DNA of 64,000 bases, from the NCBI RefSeq assembly GCF_026788005.1, contig NZ_JABEPE010000012.1, forward strand, positions 1-64,000. The letters are read 5' to 3'. The position numbers and the translations under genes were made by a program. Position 1 is the first letter of the stretch. Each line of letters opens with the position of its first letter. The notes beneath the pieces are model-generated. The model saw nothing but the letters and a program-made list of their open reading frames with translations. It searched no databases and had not been told where the DNA came from. The stretch is from Alteromonas sp. a30 (GTDB taxonomy: Bacteria; Pseudomonadota; Gammaproteobacteria; Enterobacterales; Alteromonadaceae). This document shows, piece by piece, positions 27,988 through 37,596 of the stretch.

Positions 27988-28052
27988 GTGGGATTATGGA
28001 GATGTCAGTTACCTTAGGTACAGGATACGAGGATTTGTTGAGCTTGCAAAGG

Positions 28053-28081
28053 CTAAATGCCGGATAATACTCGGCATTTAG
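28053..28081 (-). terminator. Perfect 10-bp inverted repeat between rpoZ and spoT
   Basis: CTAAATGCCG (28053-28062) and CGGCATTTAG (28072-28081) pair perfectly around a nine-base loop. It lies in the 118-base gap after rpoZ on the minus strand. The T-run that should follow is weak (CCTTTG), so it may attenuate or process the rpoZ-spoT transcript rather than end it. Confidence 0.45.
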
Positions 28082-28105
28082 CAAATTAATAATGAGCAAT
28101 TAAGA

Positions 28106-28378
28106 TTATTGCTCTGAAAGAATGTTTCCAACGGAAGCAAACTCCATTTCTTCTTGAGCTTGCTTGTCTTGTAACTCAGCATTATCAAGGGAAGTTGCGG
28201 TCACTAAGCCTTTTTCAATTTCTCTAAGTGCAGTTACGGTTGGCTTATCGTTACCTACCGGAACAAGCGCATCTTTGCCTTCTGTAGCAAGTTGACGAGC
28301 ACGGCGAGCAGCCACCATGATCAAATCAAAGCGATTACCAATTTTATCGACAGCATCTTCTACGGTTACGCGGGCCAT
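28106..28378 (-). CDS. rpoZ: RNA polymerase omega subunit RpoZ
   Basis: This 90-residue protein begins [19 protein letters not shown], followed by [10 protein letters not shown], which is diagnostic of omega. It helps assemble the beta' subunit and carries part of a ppGpp binding site in RNA polymerase. That fits its conserved linkage to spoT. It lies between gmk and spoT, with gaps of about 112 and 118 bases. Confidence 0.97.
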   Translation of the reverse strand: MARVTVEDAVDKIGNRFDLIMVAARRARQLATEGKDALVPVGNDKPTVTALREIEKGLVTATSLDNAELQDKQAQEEMEFASVGNILSEQ

Positions 28379-28490
28379 GCAATTCTCCGTTGATAGTAAA
28401 TCTATTTAAAAAAAGGTCGCGTAGTTTACTCATTTATTGAGCAATAGCCAAGTAAAAAACCGCGCCTTAAGTACATTTGCAATTAAATTG

Positions 28491-29126
28491 CTATTTCAGC
28501 AAATCATCAAACAAGGCTTTTTGCCGAAGCACTTGCCTTTCTTTACGTAAACGTTGGCTACATACAATAGCGTCAATATCTGCCAATGCCTTATCAAAAT
28601 CATCGTTGACCACAATATAATCAAATTCGTGGTAATGCGAAATTTCCGCTTCAGCTTTCGCCATGCGCCCTGCAATCACGTCTTCACTATCTTGATTTCT
28701 TCCCGTCAAACGTTGCAATAGGGCTTGCTTGGATGGCGGTGCAATAAAGATGGTACACGCATCGGAAATTTGCTCTTTGACTTGTCGTGCGCCTTGCCAT
28801 TCAATATCCAGAAACACATCAATGCCGTGTTGCAAAGTGCTTTCTATGGTTTCTTTCGATGTACCGTAGTAATTGCCAAACGCTTCTGCCCACTCAAAAA
28901 ACACGCCTTTATCAATCAAGGATTTGAAGCTGTCTTGATCAACAAAATGATAATGTACGCCATCTTGCTCGCCGGGACGAGGCGCTCGCGTGGTATGGGA
29001 AACAGAAACTTGTACTTGTTGTTGGGCGTCGCTTTGATAACGCTCTAGCAACGCTTTAATCAGGCTGGACTTGCCCGCACCGGAAGGGGCAGAAAGAATG
29101 AATAAATTACCGGGGGTTTTTGACAT
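28491..29126 (-). CDS. gmk: Guanylate kinase Gmk
   Basis: This 211-residue protein has the P-loop [16 protein letters not shown] at its N-terminus and the GMP-binding segments [20 protein letters not shown] and [15 protein letters not shown] typical of guanylate kinase. It phosphorylates GMP to GDP. As first gene of the gmk-rpoZ-spoT cluster it is transcribed divergently from the carboxylesterase gene. The 143-base gap contains both promoters, but no specific site could be placed. Confidence 0.96.
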   Translation of the reverse strand: MSKTPGNLFILSAPSGAGKSSLIKALLERYQSDAQQQVQVSVSHTTRAPRPGEQDGVHYHFVDQDSFKSLIDKGVFFEWAEAFGNYYGTSKETIESTLQHGIDVFLDIEWQGARQVKEQISDACTIFIAPPSKQALLQRLTGRNQDSEDVIAGRMAKAEAEISHYHEFDYIVVNDDFDKALADIDAIVCSQRLRKERQVLRQKALFDDLLK

Positions 29127-29269
29127 AACAATTCGTTCGTTTTACATCATGATTCAAAACATCCCTTTATGATAACTTGCATTCATTCGGATGCGTAGTA
29201 AATTACAAGCTTCTTACATTCTCATTGTTTATTTTTTGTTTACAAGCCAGTCCCTAAAAAGGAGAAACC

Positions 29270-29941
29270 ATGTCGGCTGAATTACTCCCTTTTGTCGAAG
29301 TGAACCCACAAACTCAACACGATGCAGTCGTTATCTGGCTTCATGGTCTAGGTGATTCAGGAAATGGTTTTGCACCGATTGTGCCGCAACTTAACCTACC
29401 TGCGGACCACAAAATTCGCTTTGTTTTCCCACATGCCCCTATCCGTCCTGTCACCATTAACAACGGTTTTCAAATGCGCGCATGGTACGACATCAAATCC
29501 ATGAATTTTGAAGACCGCGCAGACAAAGCTGGCGTGCAGGAATCAACTGCGATGGTTGAAGCACTCATCGAATCTGAAATGGCTAAAGGCGTACCCGCAG
29601 AACGCGTTATTTTGGCAGGATTCTCTCAAGGTGGCGTCATTGCCTATTACCTTGGTGCTCGCTTGCAAAAGAAAATTGCAGGCATGATTTGCTTGTCTAC
29701 CTATATGAGCGATAACCCGAGCACATTTTCTGAGTGGTCAGACACTAACAAAAACACGCCTATTTTTGCCGCACACGGTCAATTTGATGATGTTGTGCCT
29801 ATTCAGCTTGGCAAAAACGCCTACACTAATATGAAAGACAACGGGTTTGCGATTTCGTGGAAAGAGTACCCAATGCAACATAATGTGTGTTTGGAACAAC
29901 TACATGACATCTCCCGCTGGCTTCAAGAACGATTAGCCTAA
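29270..29941 (+). CDS. Alpha/beta-hydrolase carboxylesterase (phospholipase/carboxylesterase family)
   Basis: This 223-residue serine hydrolase has VIWLHGLGDSGNGF forming the oxyanion region, the nucleophile elbow GFSQGG (Ser at about residue 120), Asp in AAHGQFDDVVP and His in the C-terminal QHNVC segment. It belongs to the group of small esterases that includes Pseudomonas carboxylesterase 2 and eukaryotic acyl-protein thioesterases. The substrate is unknown. A strong AAAAAGGAG ribosome binding site precedes the ATG. The DUF2914 gene follows 19 bases downstream. Confidence 0.9.
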   Translation: MSAELLPFVEVNPQTQHDAVVIWLHGLGDSGNGFAPIVPQLNLPADHKIRFVFPHAPIRPVTINNGFQMRAWYDIKSMNFEDRADKAGVQESTAMVEALIESEMAKGVPAERVILAGFSQGGVIAYYLGARLQKKIAGMICLSTYMSDNPSTFSEWSDTNKNTPIFAAHGQFDDVVPIQLGKNAYTNMKDNGFAISWKEYPMQHNVCLEQLHDISRWLQERLA

Positions 29942-29960
29942 TATCGCCCGAGTATGTGTT

Positions 29961-30365
29961 ATGCGTGATTTATTTAAGTTCATTGTAAACAGCGTTTTTA
30001 TTTATACACTTTTGAGCCTCCAATTAGCCCATGCTGATATTGCTCGAAGTCAGTTAACTAGTGCAATTGAAGCGCGTGAACCAACCGATGATTTAACTGA
30101 CTTTGTGCAAGGCAAAGCAGGGGAAATTACTACCGTTTATTTCTTTAACCACGTTACGAAAATGAACGGACAAACCGTTGTTCACAAATGGTTTTTAAAC
30201 GGAGAAGAAAAGGCTGTTGTTCAGCTTCCAATTGGCAGTGATAACTGGCGCACTTATTCAAGCAAGCGCCTTAACAGCGTGTTACAAGGTCAATGGGAAG
30301 TGCAAGTTTGGGTCAATAACGAACAACGCCAAGCTCATAGATTTACTTTTGAAATACGGGATTAA
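29961..30365 (+). CDS. Secreted DUF2914 protein
   Basis: This 134-residue protein has an N-terminal signal sequence ending near AHA (residue 26). The mature domain has the DUF2914 pattern: ARSQLTSAIEAREPTDDL, TVYFFNHVTKMNGQTVVHKW and a C-terminal GQWEVQVWVNNEQ. The domain looks like a small beta-sandwich in the periplasm, and its role is unknown. It sits 19 bases after the esterase gene and 127 bases before hemC, so it is probably cotranscribed with the esterase. Confidence 0.82.
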   Translation: MRDLFKFIVNSVFIYTLLSLQLAHADIARSQLTSAIEAREPTDDLTDFVQGKAGEITTVYFFNHVTKMNGQTVVHKWFLNGEEKAVVQLPIGSDNWRTYSSKRLNSVLQGQWEVQVWVNNEQRQAHRFTFEIRD

Positions 30366-30492
30366 CGTCTCATCGGGTATTTCCTTTCACGCCGATTTAA
30401 GCGAACATGAAGTGTTAAGGAGTACCTTACGTGCCTCTTGTAAAACAAGGCACATCACCTTTATCAATTCACAACAAATATAGAGCAACCGA

Positions 30493-31422
30493 ATGAGCAA
30501 TAGGACTATCAGAATTGCCACCAGAAAAAGTGCCTTGGCAATGTGGCAAGCAGAATATGTACAAGCAAAGTTGCAGGAAAATCATCCCAACCTCACAGTT
30601 GAATTACTACCAATGAGTACGCAAGGTGACAGAATCCTTGATTCACCACTCGCTAAAATTGGCGGCAAAGGTTTATTCATTAAAGAATTAGAAATCGCCA
30701 TGCAAGAAGGTCGCGCCGACCTTGCTGTACATTCAATGAAGGATGTCCCTGTTGAGATGCCAGAAGGTTTCGGGATTCATGTTATTTGCCCTCGAGAAGA
30801 TCCTCGCGATGCGTTCGTCAGCAATACTTACAATAGCATTGATGAGTTGCCTCAAGGCAGTATCGTAGGCACTTCCAGCTTGCGTCGACAATGTCAGTTA
30901 AAAGCCAGCCGCCCCGATCTCATCATTAAAGACTTACGAGGCAATGTAAACACCCGTCTTGCAAAGTTAGATGAAGGCCAATTTGATGCCATTATTCTTG
31001 CATCAGCAGGGCTCATTCGCTTGGAAATGCCTGAGCGTATTCGCTCTTTTATTGAACCTGAACAGTCCCTTCCTGCCGTTGGACAAGGTGCTGTTGGCAT
31101 TGAATGCCGAAATGATGATGCGGAACTTATCGAGATTCTGTCAGTCCTGCATTGTCAGGATACGGCACACCGAATCACTGCCGAGCGCGCCATGAACGCT
31201 AAGCTTCAAGGCGGCTGTCAGGTACCAATTGGCAGCTTCGCTCAGTTAGACGGAGACACTCTGCATCTTCGTGGATTGGTCGGAGCAACCGATGGAAGCG
31301 AGATTATCCGGGCGGCATATTCAGGAAAGGTTTCCGACGCAGTTTCCATTGGAGAAAACGTCGCCAATGACCTGATTGCACAAGGCGCAGATAAAATCCT
31401 CAGCGCATTACTTCACGACTAA
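30493..31422 (+). CDS. hemC: Porphobilinogen deaminase HemC
   Basis: This 309-residue hydroxymethylbilane synthase begins with [19 protein letters not shown]. It has the active-site Asp region [15 protein letters not shown], the Arg-rich segment [16 protein letters not shown], and the cofactor-bearing Cys in [10 protein letters not shown]. It condenses four porphobilinogens into hydroxymethylbilane. It heads the hemCDXY operon, and its stop overlaps the hemD start by one base. Confidence 0.97.
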   Translation: MSNRTIRIATRKSALAMWQAEYVQAKLQENHPNLTVELLPMSTQGDRILDSPLAKIGGKGLFIKELEIAMQEGRADLAVHSMKDVPVEMPEGFGIHVICPREDPRDAFVSNTYNSIDELPQGSIVGTSSLRRQCQLKASRPDLIIKDLRGNVNTRLAKLDEGQFDAIILASAGLIRLEMPERIRSFIEPEQSLPAVGQGAVGIECRNDDAELIEILSVLHCQDTAHRITAERAMNAKLQGGCQVPIGSFAQLDGDTLHLRGLVGATDGSEIIRAAYSGKVSDAVSIGENVANDLIAQGADKILSALLHD

Positions 31423-32198
31423 TGCATTACCTTGTTATTCGACCAGAAGAAAAATGTGAGCGAACGTGCGCGTATTTGACCGCGCACAATGTGAGTTGCA
31501 CAGGATTACCGCTCATGCGGCTACAGCCGATGGAAAATGTAGAAAACATACTTTTACCAGCACTTCATGCTTTGAATAACAACGATATCATCCTTGTAAC
31601 GAGTACCAAAGCCGCTGAAATAGCGGCTGATATTTTAAAAGCACAGCAGTCTTGCCCCGACTTCTCTACGCTGCATTGCTATGCGGTCGGACAAAGTTCC
31701 GCTTCCACTTTGTCCGAATTAGGTCATTTTAAAAGCCCCGAGATCGAAACCAGTGAGGGGCTACTAAACTTACTCTCCCCTGTTATTTCCTCATCAAAAC
31801 AGTTCGCTAATAGTAAGAAACATCACCGCCCCCCCAAACGAGTGGTCATTTTAAAAGGTGAAGGGGGACGACAAACAATTAAAACAACATTACAACAGGT
31901 CGGATGTCTTGTTGTAGAATGTGATTTATACCGACGTCAAGCCATCACGCCGGAAAAAACAACAAGTCATTGGCAGCAGCAATCCGTCGATTGTATTATC
32001 GCAACAAGTGGTGAATTGATGCAGAATGCATTTAATAGCCTCCCCAATGATTGGCTTTGCGATAAACATTGGATTGTTGTCAGTGATCGCATGAAAGCCA
32101 AAGCCAAAGACTTTGGCATTAACAAACCGATTTTTGTTAGCCGTGCTGCAAATGACGCCGCGCTGCTTGAAGCGGTAAGACAGTTCCCAGAGGGTTAG
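31422..32198 (+). CDS. hemD: Uroporphyrinogen-III synthase HemD
   Basis: This 258-residue protein follows hemC with a one-base overlap. HemD cyclises hydroxymethylbilane to uroporphyrinogen III with inversion of ring D. The family is poorly conserved, but features such as the N-terminal VIRPEEKCERTCAYL, ILVTSTKAAEIAADIL, YAVGQSSASTL and VVILKGEGGRQTIKTTL are typical. The operon position settles the assignment. HemX follows one base after the stop. Confidence 0.93.
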   Translation: MHYLVIRPEEKCERTCAYLTAHNVSCTGLPLMRLQPMENVENILLPALHALNNNDIILVTSTKAAEIAADILKAQQSCPDFSTLHCYAVGQSSASTLSELGHFKSPEIETSEGLLNLLSPVISSSKQFANSKKHHRPPKRVVILKGEGGRQTIKTTLQQVGCLVVECDLYRRQAITPEKTTSHWQQQSVDCIIATSGELMQNAFNSLPNDWLCDKHWIVVSDRMKAKAKDFGINKPIFVSRAANDAALLEAVRQFPEG

Positions 32199-32199
32199 T

Positions 32200-33363
32200 A
32201 TGACTGAAAAGAATAACGAGAAAGCAGAAACAACTCTGTCATCCTCATCAGAGTCCCGCGTTGAGACAAAAGCCCAAGAGGCAACGTCCAGTAATACGCC
32301 TAAAAGCGCACCAAAAAAAACGACACAGCGTACTGTAGCGGCTCCCCGAAATACCAATAAGGGAACGGGTTTGGCGTGGTTTTTCGCCTTGGTTAATTTG
32401 GGGCTAATTGGGGCTGCGGGTTTTGCTGGGTACCAAGGTTGGCAATACTGGCAACAATATCAAGCCGATCAAAGTCGCCAAATCACTCAACTACAGAAAG
32501 CACAAAACCAACTTCAAACTGAATTGATCTCGCAATTAAATAGCGTACAGCAGCAGAATATTGATGCCATAAAAGAGCAGTTTGCTGGAATTCAGGGTAA
32601 ACTCGGCGCACAAGATCAACGTATCGCAGAAATATTTGAACAAACTCAACGCCTTTCTGGCTCAAAGTCGAGTCACTGGCAAGTATCAGAAGCCGCTTTT
32701 TTATTGCGTATGGCAGGACGAAAACTGTGGTTTGAGAAAGATGCCGCAACATCAATTCAATTACTCAAGCTTGCGGATCAACAGTTAGCCAATATCACCG
32801 ATTCGCGCTTATATCCAATTCGCCAAAAGCTTTCCCAAGATATTGCTCAGCTTCAAGCGCTTAATTACGCCGCCCCCACAAAAACGGCGATTCAAATTCA
32901 GGCGTTGTATCAACAAATCCCACAATTATCATTCATTCAACCCGGTAAACTGCAAACCCAAGGCGCCACCGATAAAAGCCTAAAAGATGAAGGTGCTTGG
33001 GCCCGCACTAAACGTTGGTTGAAAGATAATATTTTTGATGTCACTCGTCATGACAAGCCCATTTCGCCCTTTATTAGTGAACAGCAGCAATGGTTAGTTG
33101 CGGAACAGGTGAAATACCAATTGCTTATCGCCCAAAGTGCGCTTTTGCGAAATCAACAAACAATTTATCTCAACGCGCTAAAAGAAGTAGAAAATGCCTT
33201 TAACCGCTTTTTCGTGATGGATTCAGCACAAGGTAAAGCAACGCTAGAACAACTTACGCAATTGCAAAGCCACGAGTTCGAATCCGCTTACCCAGAGCAG
33301 CTTAGCTCAGAGCTCGCCTTAAACGACTTCATCAAGCAAACCGCTTTGGAGAACGCCTTATGA
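32200..33363 (+). CDS. hemX: HemX-family inner-membrane protein
   Basis: This 387-residue protein has a Thr/Ser/Lys-rich cytoplasmic N-terminus, one membrane segment (about residues 52-72, LAWFFALVNLGLIGAAGFAG), and a periplasmic coiled-coil/helical domain rich in Gln. This is the HemX layout of gammaproteobacteria. It was once annotated as a uroporphyrinogen methyltransferase, but no methyltransferase motif is present. Its role in tetrapyrrole synthesis remains unclear. The end overlaps hemY by four bases. Confidence 0.9.
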   Translation: MTEKNNEKAETTLSSSSESRVETKAQEATSSNTPKSAPKKTTQRTVAAPRNTNKGTGLAWFFALVNLGLIGAAGFAGYQGWQYWQQYQADQSRQITQLQKAQNQLQTELISQLNSVQQQNIDAIKEQFAGIQGKLGAQDQRIAEIFEQTQRLSGSKSSHWQVSEAAFLLRMAGRKLWFEKDAATSIQLLKLADQQLANITDSRLYPIRQKLSQDIAQLQALNYAAPTKTAIQIQALYQQIPQLSFIQPGKLQTQGATDKSLKDEGAWARTKRWLKDNIFDVTRHDKPISPFISEQQQWLVAEQVKYQLLIAQSALLRNQQTIYLNALKEVENAFNRFFVMDSAQGKATLEQLTQLQSHEFESAYPEQLSSELALNDFIKQTALENAL

Positions 33364-34532
33364 GACGCACGCTACTGATCGTTTTTCTGCTTGCAATAAT
33401 GGCAGCCGGTGGCTTGTATATTGGGCCGCACATCGCTGCCAACAAAGGTTATGTGCTCATTGCGTGGCAAAGCTATACGATTGAGATGACGGCAATTTCA
33501 GCCGCATTAATCGTCCTTGCTGTGTGGATTGGCTTGTGGTTTTTAAAGAAGCTGTTAAAGAGCGCACTTGGCCTAGTATCTGGCTCACGCAATTGGTTAT
33601 CTGGCCGATCTCAACGACGCTTGCAACAGGCGTTTCGTTCAGGACTCATCGCTCTTAATGAAGGTAATTTGGAACAAGCGAGAACGCAGTTAAAGAAAGC
33701 CACAGGCGCTGACTTTTCAGGTTTAAATTACCTTGCACTGGCTCAGGTTGAACGCCAATTGGGTCATGAAGACAAAGCTATTGAAGCTTGGCAAAATGCT
33801 CGAAACAACAACGCCTCCGTGGTGGCCGCCAGCATCCAATTGAGCCGGCATTATTTGTCTCATCAACAACCCGATGAAGCTTTGCTTATTCTGGCGCAAC
33901 TTAACAATACACATCAAGTTAATCCCCAAGTCATTGAGCAATATGCCCAAGCCTTAGTCGCTAAAAAACAGTGGGTTACACTCAGCAAAAAGCTCAACGA
34001 TTGGAAAAAACACCTCAGCAAAGATCAACTTCAGCGATGGCAAGAGCATGCAGCGCAAGGTACTTATGCAGAAATTGCTAGCAAGGAAGGGGCTTACCAA
34101 CTAAAAGCAATGTGGGAGCAACAACCACGTAAAGCCCGCGCTGACGTGGCCAATCAGGTCGCATATGTTAAGCAACTGCTATCTCAATCTATGTATCAAG
34201 ATGCCGAAGCTGCGTTGGTCTCATTTCAGAAAAAAGTATTGATCAACGAACTGTTTCCATTATTCAAAACATTGCGTCTGCCGAACCCAACGGCATCCAT
34301 TAAACTCATAGAAAGTTGGCTCAAAAAGGATCCTGACAACCCAGAATTACTATCAACATTAGGATACCTAGCTTATCAGGCCGGTGATTTTGAACTAGCT
34401 GAAAAAGTTTTACGCAAGGCAATGAGCCTACGCAATGACAAGCATGACGTTCTACTTTTAGCGAAAGTTAAGGAAAATCAACATGACAGCAAAGGTGCAT
34501 TAGCTTTGTACAAGCAATGTACTTTTGACTAA
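33360..34532 (+). CDS. hemY: HemY-family membrane protein with tetratricopeptide repeats
   Basis: This 390-residue protein has two N-terminal membrane segments (about residues 5-22 and 42-62), the HemY N-terminal domain, and helical repeats of TPR type including LLSTLGYLAYQAGDFELAEK. It is the standard last gene of hemCDXY and acts at the inner membrane in late haem synthesis by an unclear mechanism. It is unrelated to the Bacillus protoporphyrinogen oxidase of the same name. It starts four bases inside hemX. Confidence 0.92.
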   Translation: MRRTLLIVFLLAIMAAGGLYIGPHIAANKGYVLIAWQSYTIEMTAISAALIVLAVWIGLWFLKKLLKSALGLVSGSRNWLSGRSQRRLQQAFRSGLIALNEGNLEQARTQLKKATGADFSGLNYLALAQVERQLGHEDKAIEAWQNARNNNASVVAASIQLSRHYLSHQQPDEALLILAQLNNTHQVNPQVIEQYAQALVAKKQWVTLSKKLNDWKKHLSKDQLQRWQEHAAQGTYAEIASKEGAYQLKAMWEQQPRKARADVANQVAYVKQLLSQSMYQDAEAALVSFQKKVLINELFPLFKTLRLPNPTASIKLIESWLKKDPDNPELLSTLGYLAYQAGDFELAEKVLRKAMSLRNDKHDVLLLAKVKENQHDSKGALALYKQCTFD

Positions 34533-34626
34533 CGAATGCGCTATGATTGGTCAATTAATTTAACAGTGCTTAAATTTATACCTAATCATTTAGCACCTTC
34601 TCACTTAACGAACCAGCACGAGCATT

Positions 34627-37572
34627 ATGCAGCATAGTTATCTGTTTAATCCGTCCAAGACATTCTATGTTATTGCGGCGGTAATAGTGGCTTCCTTCTT
34701 CAAGGACCCACTGCAAGGATATTTCAGCATATTAGATGAAAACATCATCGAGCTAGGGCTGGGCGTTATAGTCATGGTGTCTTCGTTTCGTATGGCACGA
34801 AACAGCAATAATCTCGGCGAGCGCTTATTCTGGTTTAATATTCGCCTTGCCATGACACTTTGGTTTCTAACTAAACTGGGCATTTATATTTCAGCCCTCA
34901 ATCGCTCCCTAGATGCGCAACTGAAAATAGCGGCTTATGGCTACTTCAGTTTCTTTATGGCACTGGTATTTGCGGTCATTCTAAAAAATTATCAAACCCG
35001 TCACAGAGAAGTGATTGCGCTACAACAATATGGTGCAATCTTCTTTGTCCTTGGCGTCTTTGCCTACTTAGTGATTATTCCAAGTCAAACCAGCCAAAAT
35101 GAGTTTAGACAACTCTATAGTTCATATATGTTCTACATTGTGCTGGATGTGTACTTACTCTTTTTATTCTCAATAAAAGCACTCCAGAGCCGGCGCACTG
35201 ATAGTTTTCGAACTTATTTCTGGCTAGGCTTTTCATCCTTAACCTTTTTGGTTTTGGACTCAACCGAAGTCATCCAAACGGCCGGACTCATGGAGCGCTT
35301 TTCGCATCCGCTTAGTCATACATTATGGTACATCCCCTATATTGGTTTTAGCATGGCGATGAACCCAAAGATCACCGCATTACCTAAAGCTGGGCGATCA
35401 TTACCTTCTTGGCTACCTTCTCCGTTGTTAATTTCAGCCAGTGTACTACCCATTATTCACGCAACGGGGCATTCCCTCGGTTGGTTTTATGATGAAGCCG
35501 AAGTGAATAGGGAATGGTTATTAGTATTTTGGGTATTGAGCTTTATTTTACTTATCTCAAAACAAGAAAAGCATATTGTAGAGCGCTATCGACGCTTAAG
35601 AACGAAGTACGAAAGCCTGCCTCGTATCCAACAACAAGTCATTAAAATTAAGGCCAATCCATTTCCACAAATACTTCTGGATGCCTCCGGTAGAATTCGT
35701 TCCGCCAATTCTGGTGTATCAGACTTACTCGGCTATCATTTTAGCCAGTTACAGGGTCAGTTATTTAGTTGTATTTTCGAGCCTAATGATGCATTTGGTA
35801 AGTTATTCAGTGGGATGGAAACCAGCATTCACTCAGGCCAACGCTTAGTTAGCAATGCACAACGAGAGGTGACGCTACAAACCTCCACAGGCGTTTCTAT
35901 TCCGTGCTACATGCGAACATTGGATGACGACGAAGGCAACTTACTTGTTAGCTTTGTGGATATATCTCCGCTTAAACAAGCAGAGAATCAAGCGTTATCT
36001 GTCAAAGACAAATTTATCGCCAACATTACTCACGAATTCAGAACCCCGCTGACCATTATTCAAGGCGCATTGGAAGAAGGAATTGATGCTGATCTTGCTC
36101 CCGAGTTAAAACACCGCATGCGCTCGGCGCTGAAAAATAACGCAAGAATATTGAAAATGGTGGAGCAACTGTTAATGCTGTCAAAGCTTACCAGTGCGCC
36201 AAAACTGAACGCCACACCACAGCCTCTTTCGGAAGTAGTACGCAACACTGTCGAACTATTTGGTCCGATTTGTGAGCATAAAAACATGACCTTCGAATAT
36301 GAGCTCGTCGATAGTCTTTGGGCAAATATTCACGAAGATTCCCTTCAGCAGATCCTCTATAACCTGTTAAGTAATGCCTATAAATACACGCCACAAGGCG
36401 GCAATATTCAATTGAAGATGGAAGTTCATGGGAAGCTCCTCGCCATTATCGTATCGGATACTGGGCCGGGAATGGACGTTTCCGAAACATCCGAATTATT
36501 CGATCGCTTTAAACGCGCAGACAATGATGACTCCCTTAAAACATTTGGCGTCGGTATTGGCTTGTCGGTGGTGAATGAATTAGTGAATGCTCATTCATGG
36601 AAGATGTCAGTCAAATCCATCAAAGGAGAAGGTAGTAAGTTCATTATCGATATTCCTTTAACTGATGCGCCAAAAGAATTTAACGGTGAGATTACTCCAG
36701 TAACCTTCTTTGATGATGAAGCGCCCTTATTCACGCCCCGGCATGATGAGGAGGTTAACCCAGATGCCGATGCCAAGGATAAAAATCGCCTGCTTATCAT
36801 TGAAGACAATGCTGATATGCAAGAGTATTTGGCCCACCTCACAGAACTTAATTTTGAAACGCAGATCGCCGGGCTTGGTAAGCAAGGGCTAGAAGAAGCT
36901 CAGGAGGCGATCCCCGACATCATTATTTGCGACCTAATGCTGCCCGATATTTCAGGTTTTGAGGTAGTTGAACAGTTGAAGTCGAACGATTTAACCGCAC
37001 ATATTCCGGTATTAATGCTTACTGCAAAAGCTGATATGGATACTCGACTCGAAGGCTTGCAAAAACAAGTTGATGATTACATGACCAAGCCCTTCCACTA
37101 TAAGGAACTGCTTTTACGTTTACGAAACTTATTGTCTGCAAGAGAATCGCTCCAAGCGCGTCTTAAAACCCAGCTCTTAAGCGAAAAAGCATTTGGAACT
37201 CAAGCTGAGCCAAACAAAAAGAAACATACCGATAATGCCGCAGTGGCCAGTTTCCTTGAACGTTTAAACGCAGTAGTTGAAAAGCACTACCAAGATGAAG
37301 CTTTTAATATGGGAGACTTAGCCGGACATTTGGGTCTAAGCGAACGCCAACTGCAACGTAAGATGAGAGGATTACTGAGTCTTACTCCGGGTGAGTATTT
37401 AAGGGAATACCGCCTAATTAAAGCCAAGGAGCTGTTGCAAACAGGTATACAAGTTGGATTGGTCGCCGATCAAGTAGGCTTCTCAAGCCAAGCCTACTTC
37501 ACCAAGTGTTTTAAAGAATGGTTAGGTGAAACGCCTAGTGCTTACCAAAAGCAGGAACAAATCTCTCCCTAA
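34627..37572 (+). CDS. Membrane hybrid histidine kinase with receiver and AraC-type output
   Basis: This 981-residue protein has eight or nine hydrophobic segments in residues 10-312, a PAS-like domain (about 345-450), HisKA with the phospho-acceptor His469 in NITHEFRTPLT, HATPase_c (NLLSNAYKYTP, DTGPGM, FGVGIGLSVV; about 570-675), a receiver (about 720-840, phospho-acceptor Asp769 in ICDLMLPDISG, Lys in DDYMTKPF) and a C-terminal AraC/XylS double helix-turn-helix (about 875-975). The whole phosphorelay and the DNA-binding output are thus in one membrane-tethered chain, as in Bacteroidetes hybrid two-component systems. Ligand and target genes are unknown. It converges with the propeller diguanylate cyclase, 24 bases away. 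Confidence 0.9.
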   Translation: MQHSYLFNPSKTFYVIAAVIVASFFKDPLQGYFSILDENIIELGLGVIVMVSSFRMARNSNNLGERLFWFNIRLAMTLWFLTKLGIYISALNRSLDAQLKIAAYGYFSFFMALVFAVILKNYQTRHREVIALQQYGAIFFVLGVFAYLVIIPSQTSQNEFRQLYSSYMFYIVLDVYLLFLFSIKALQSRRTDSFRTYFWLGFSSLTFLVLDSTEVIQTAGLMERFSHPLSHTLWYIPYIGFSMAMNPKITALPKAGRSLPSWLPSPLLISASVLPIIHATGHSLGWFYDEAEVNREWLLVFWVLSFILLISKQEKHIVERYRRLRTKYESLPRIQQQVIKIKANPFPQILLDASGRIRSANSGVSDLLGYHFSQLQGQLFSCIFEPNDAFGKLFSGMETSIHSGQRLVSNAQREVTLQTSTGVSIPCYMRTLDDDEGNLLVSFVDISPLKQAENQALSVKDKFIANITHEFRTPLTIIQGALEEGIDADLAPELKHRMRSALKNNARILKMVEQLLMLSKLTSAPKLNATPQPLSEVVRNTVELFGPICEHKNMTFEYELVDSLWANIHEDSLQQILYNLLSNAYKYTPQGGNIQLKMEVHGKLLAIIVSDTGPGMDVSETSELFDRFKRADNDDSLKTFGVGIGLSVVNELVNAHSWKMSVKSIKGEGSKFIIDIPLTDAPKEFNGEITPVTFFDDEAPLFTPRHDEEVNPDADAKDKNRLLIIEDNADMQEYLAHLTELNFETQIAGLGKQGLEEAQEAIPDIIICDLMLPDISGFEVVEQLKSNDLTAHIPVLMLTAKADMDTRLEGLQKQVDDYMTKPFHYKELLLRLRNLLSARESLQARLKTQLLSEKAFGTQAEPNKKKHTDNAAVASFLERLNAVVEKHYQDEAFNMGDLAGHLGLSERQLQRKMRGLLSLTPGEYLREYRLIKAKELLQTGIQVGLVADQVGFSSQAYFTKCFKEWLGETPSAYQKQEQISP

Positions 37573-37596
37573 TTCAACCTTCGACAAGCAATTAAT

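Noticed and set aside
28053-28081. Riboswitch or leader upstream of spoT
   Set aside because: Only one simple 10-bp hairpin is present, with no conserved aptamer-like structure.
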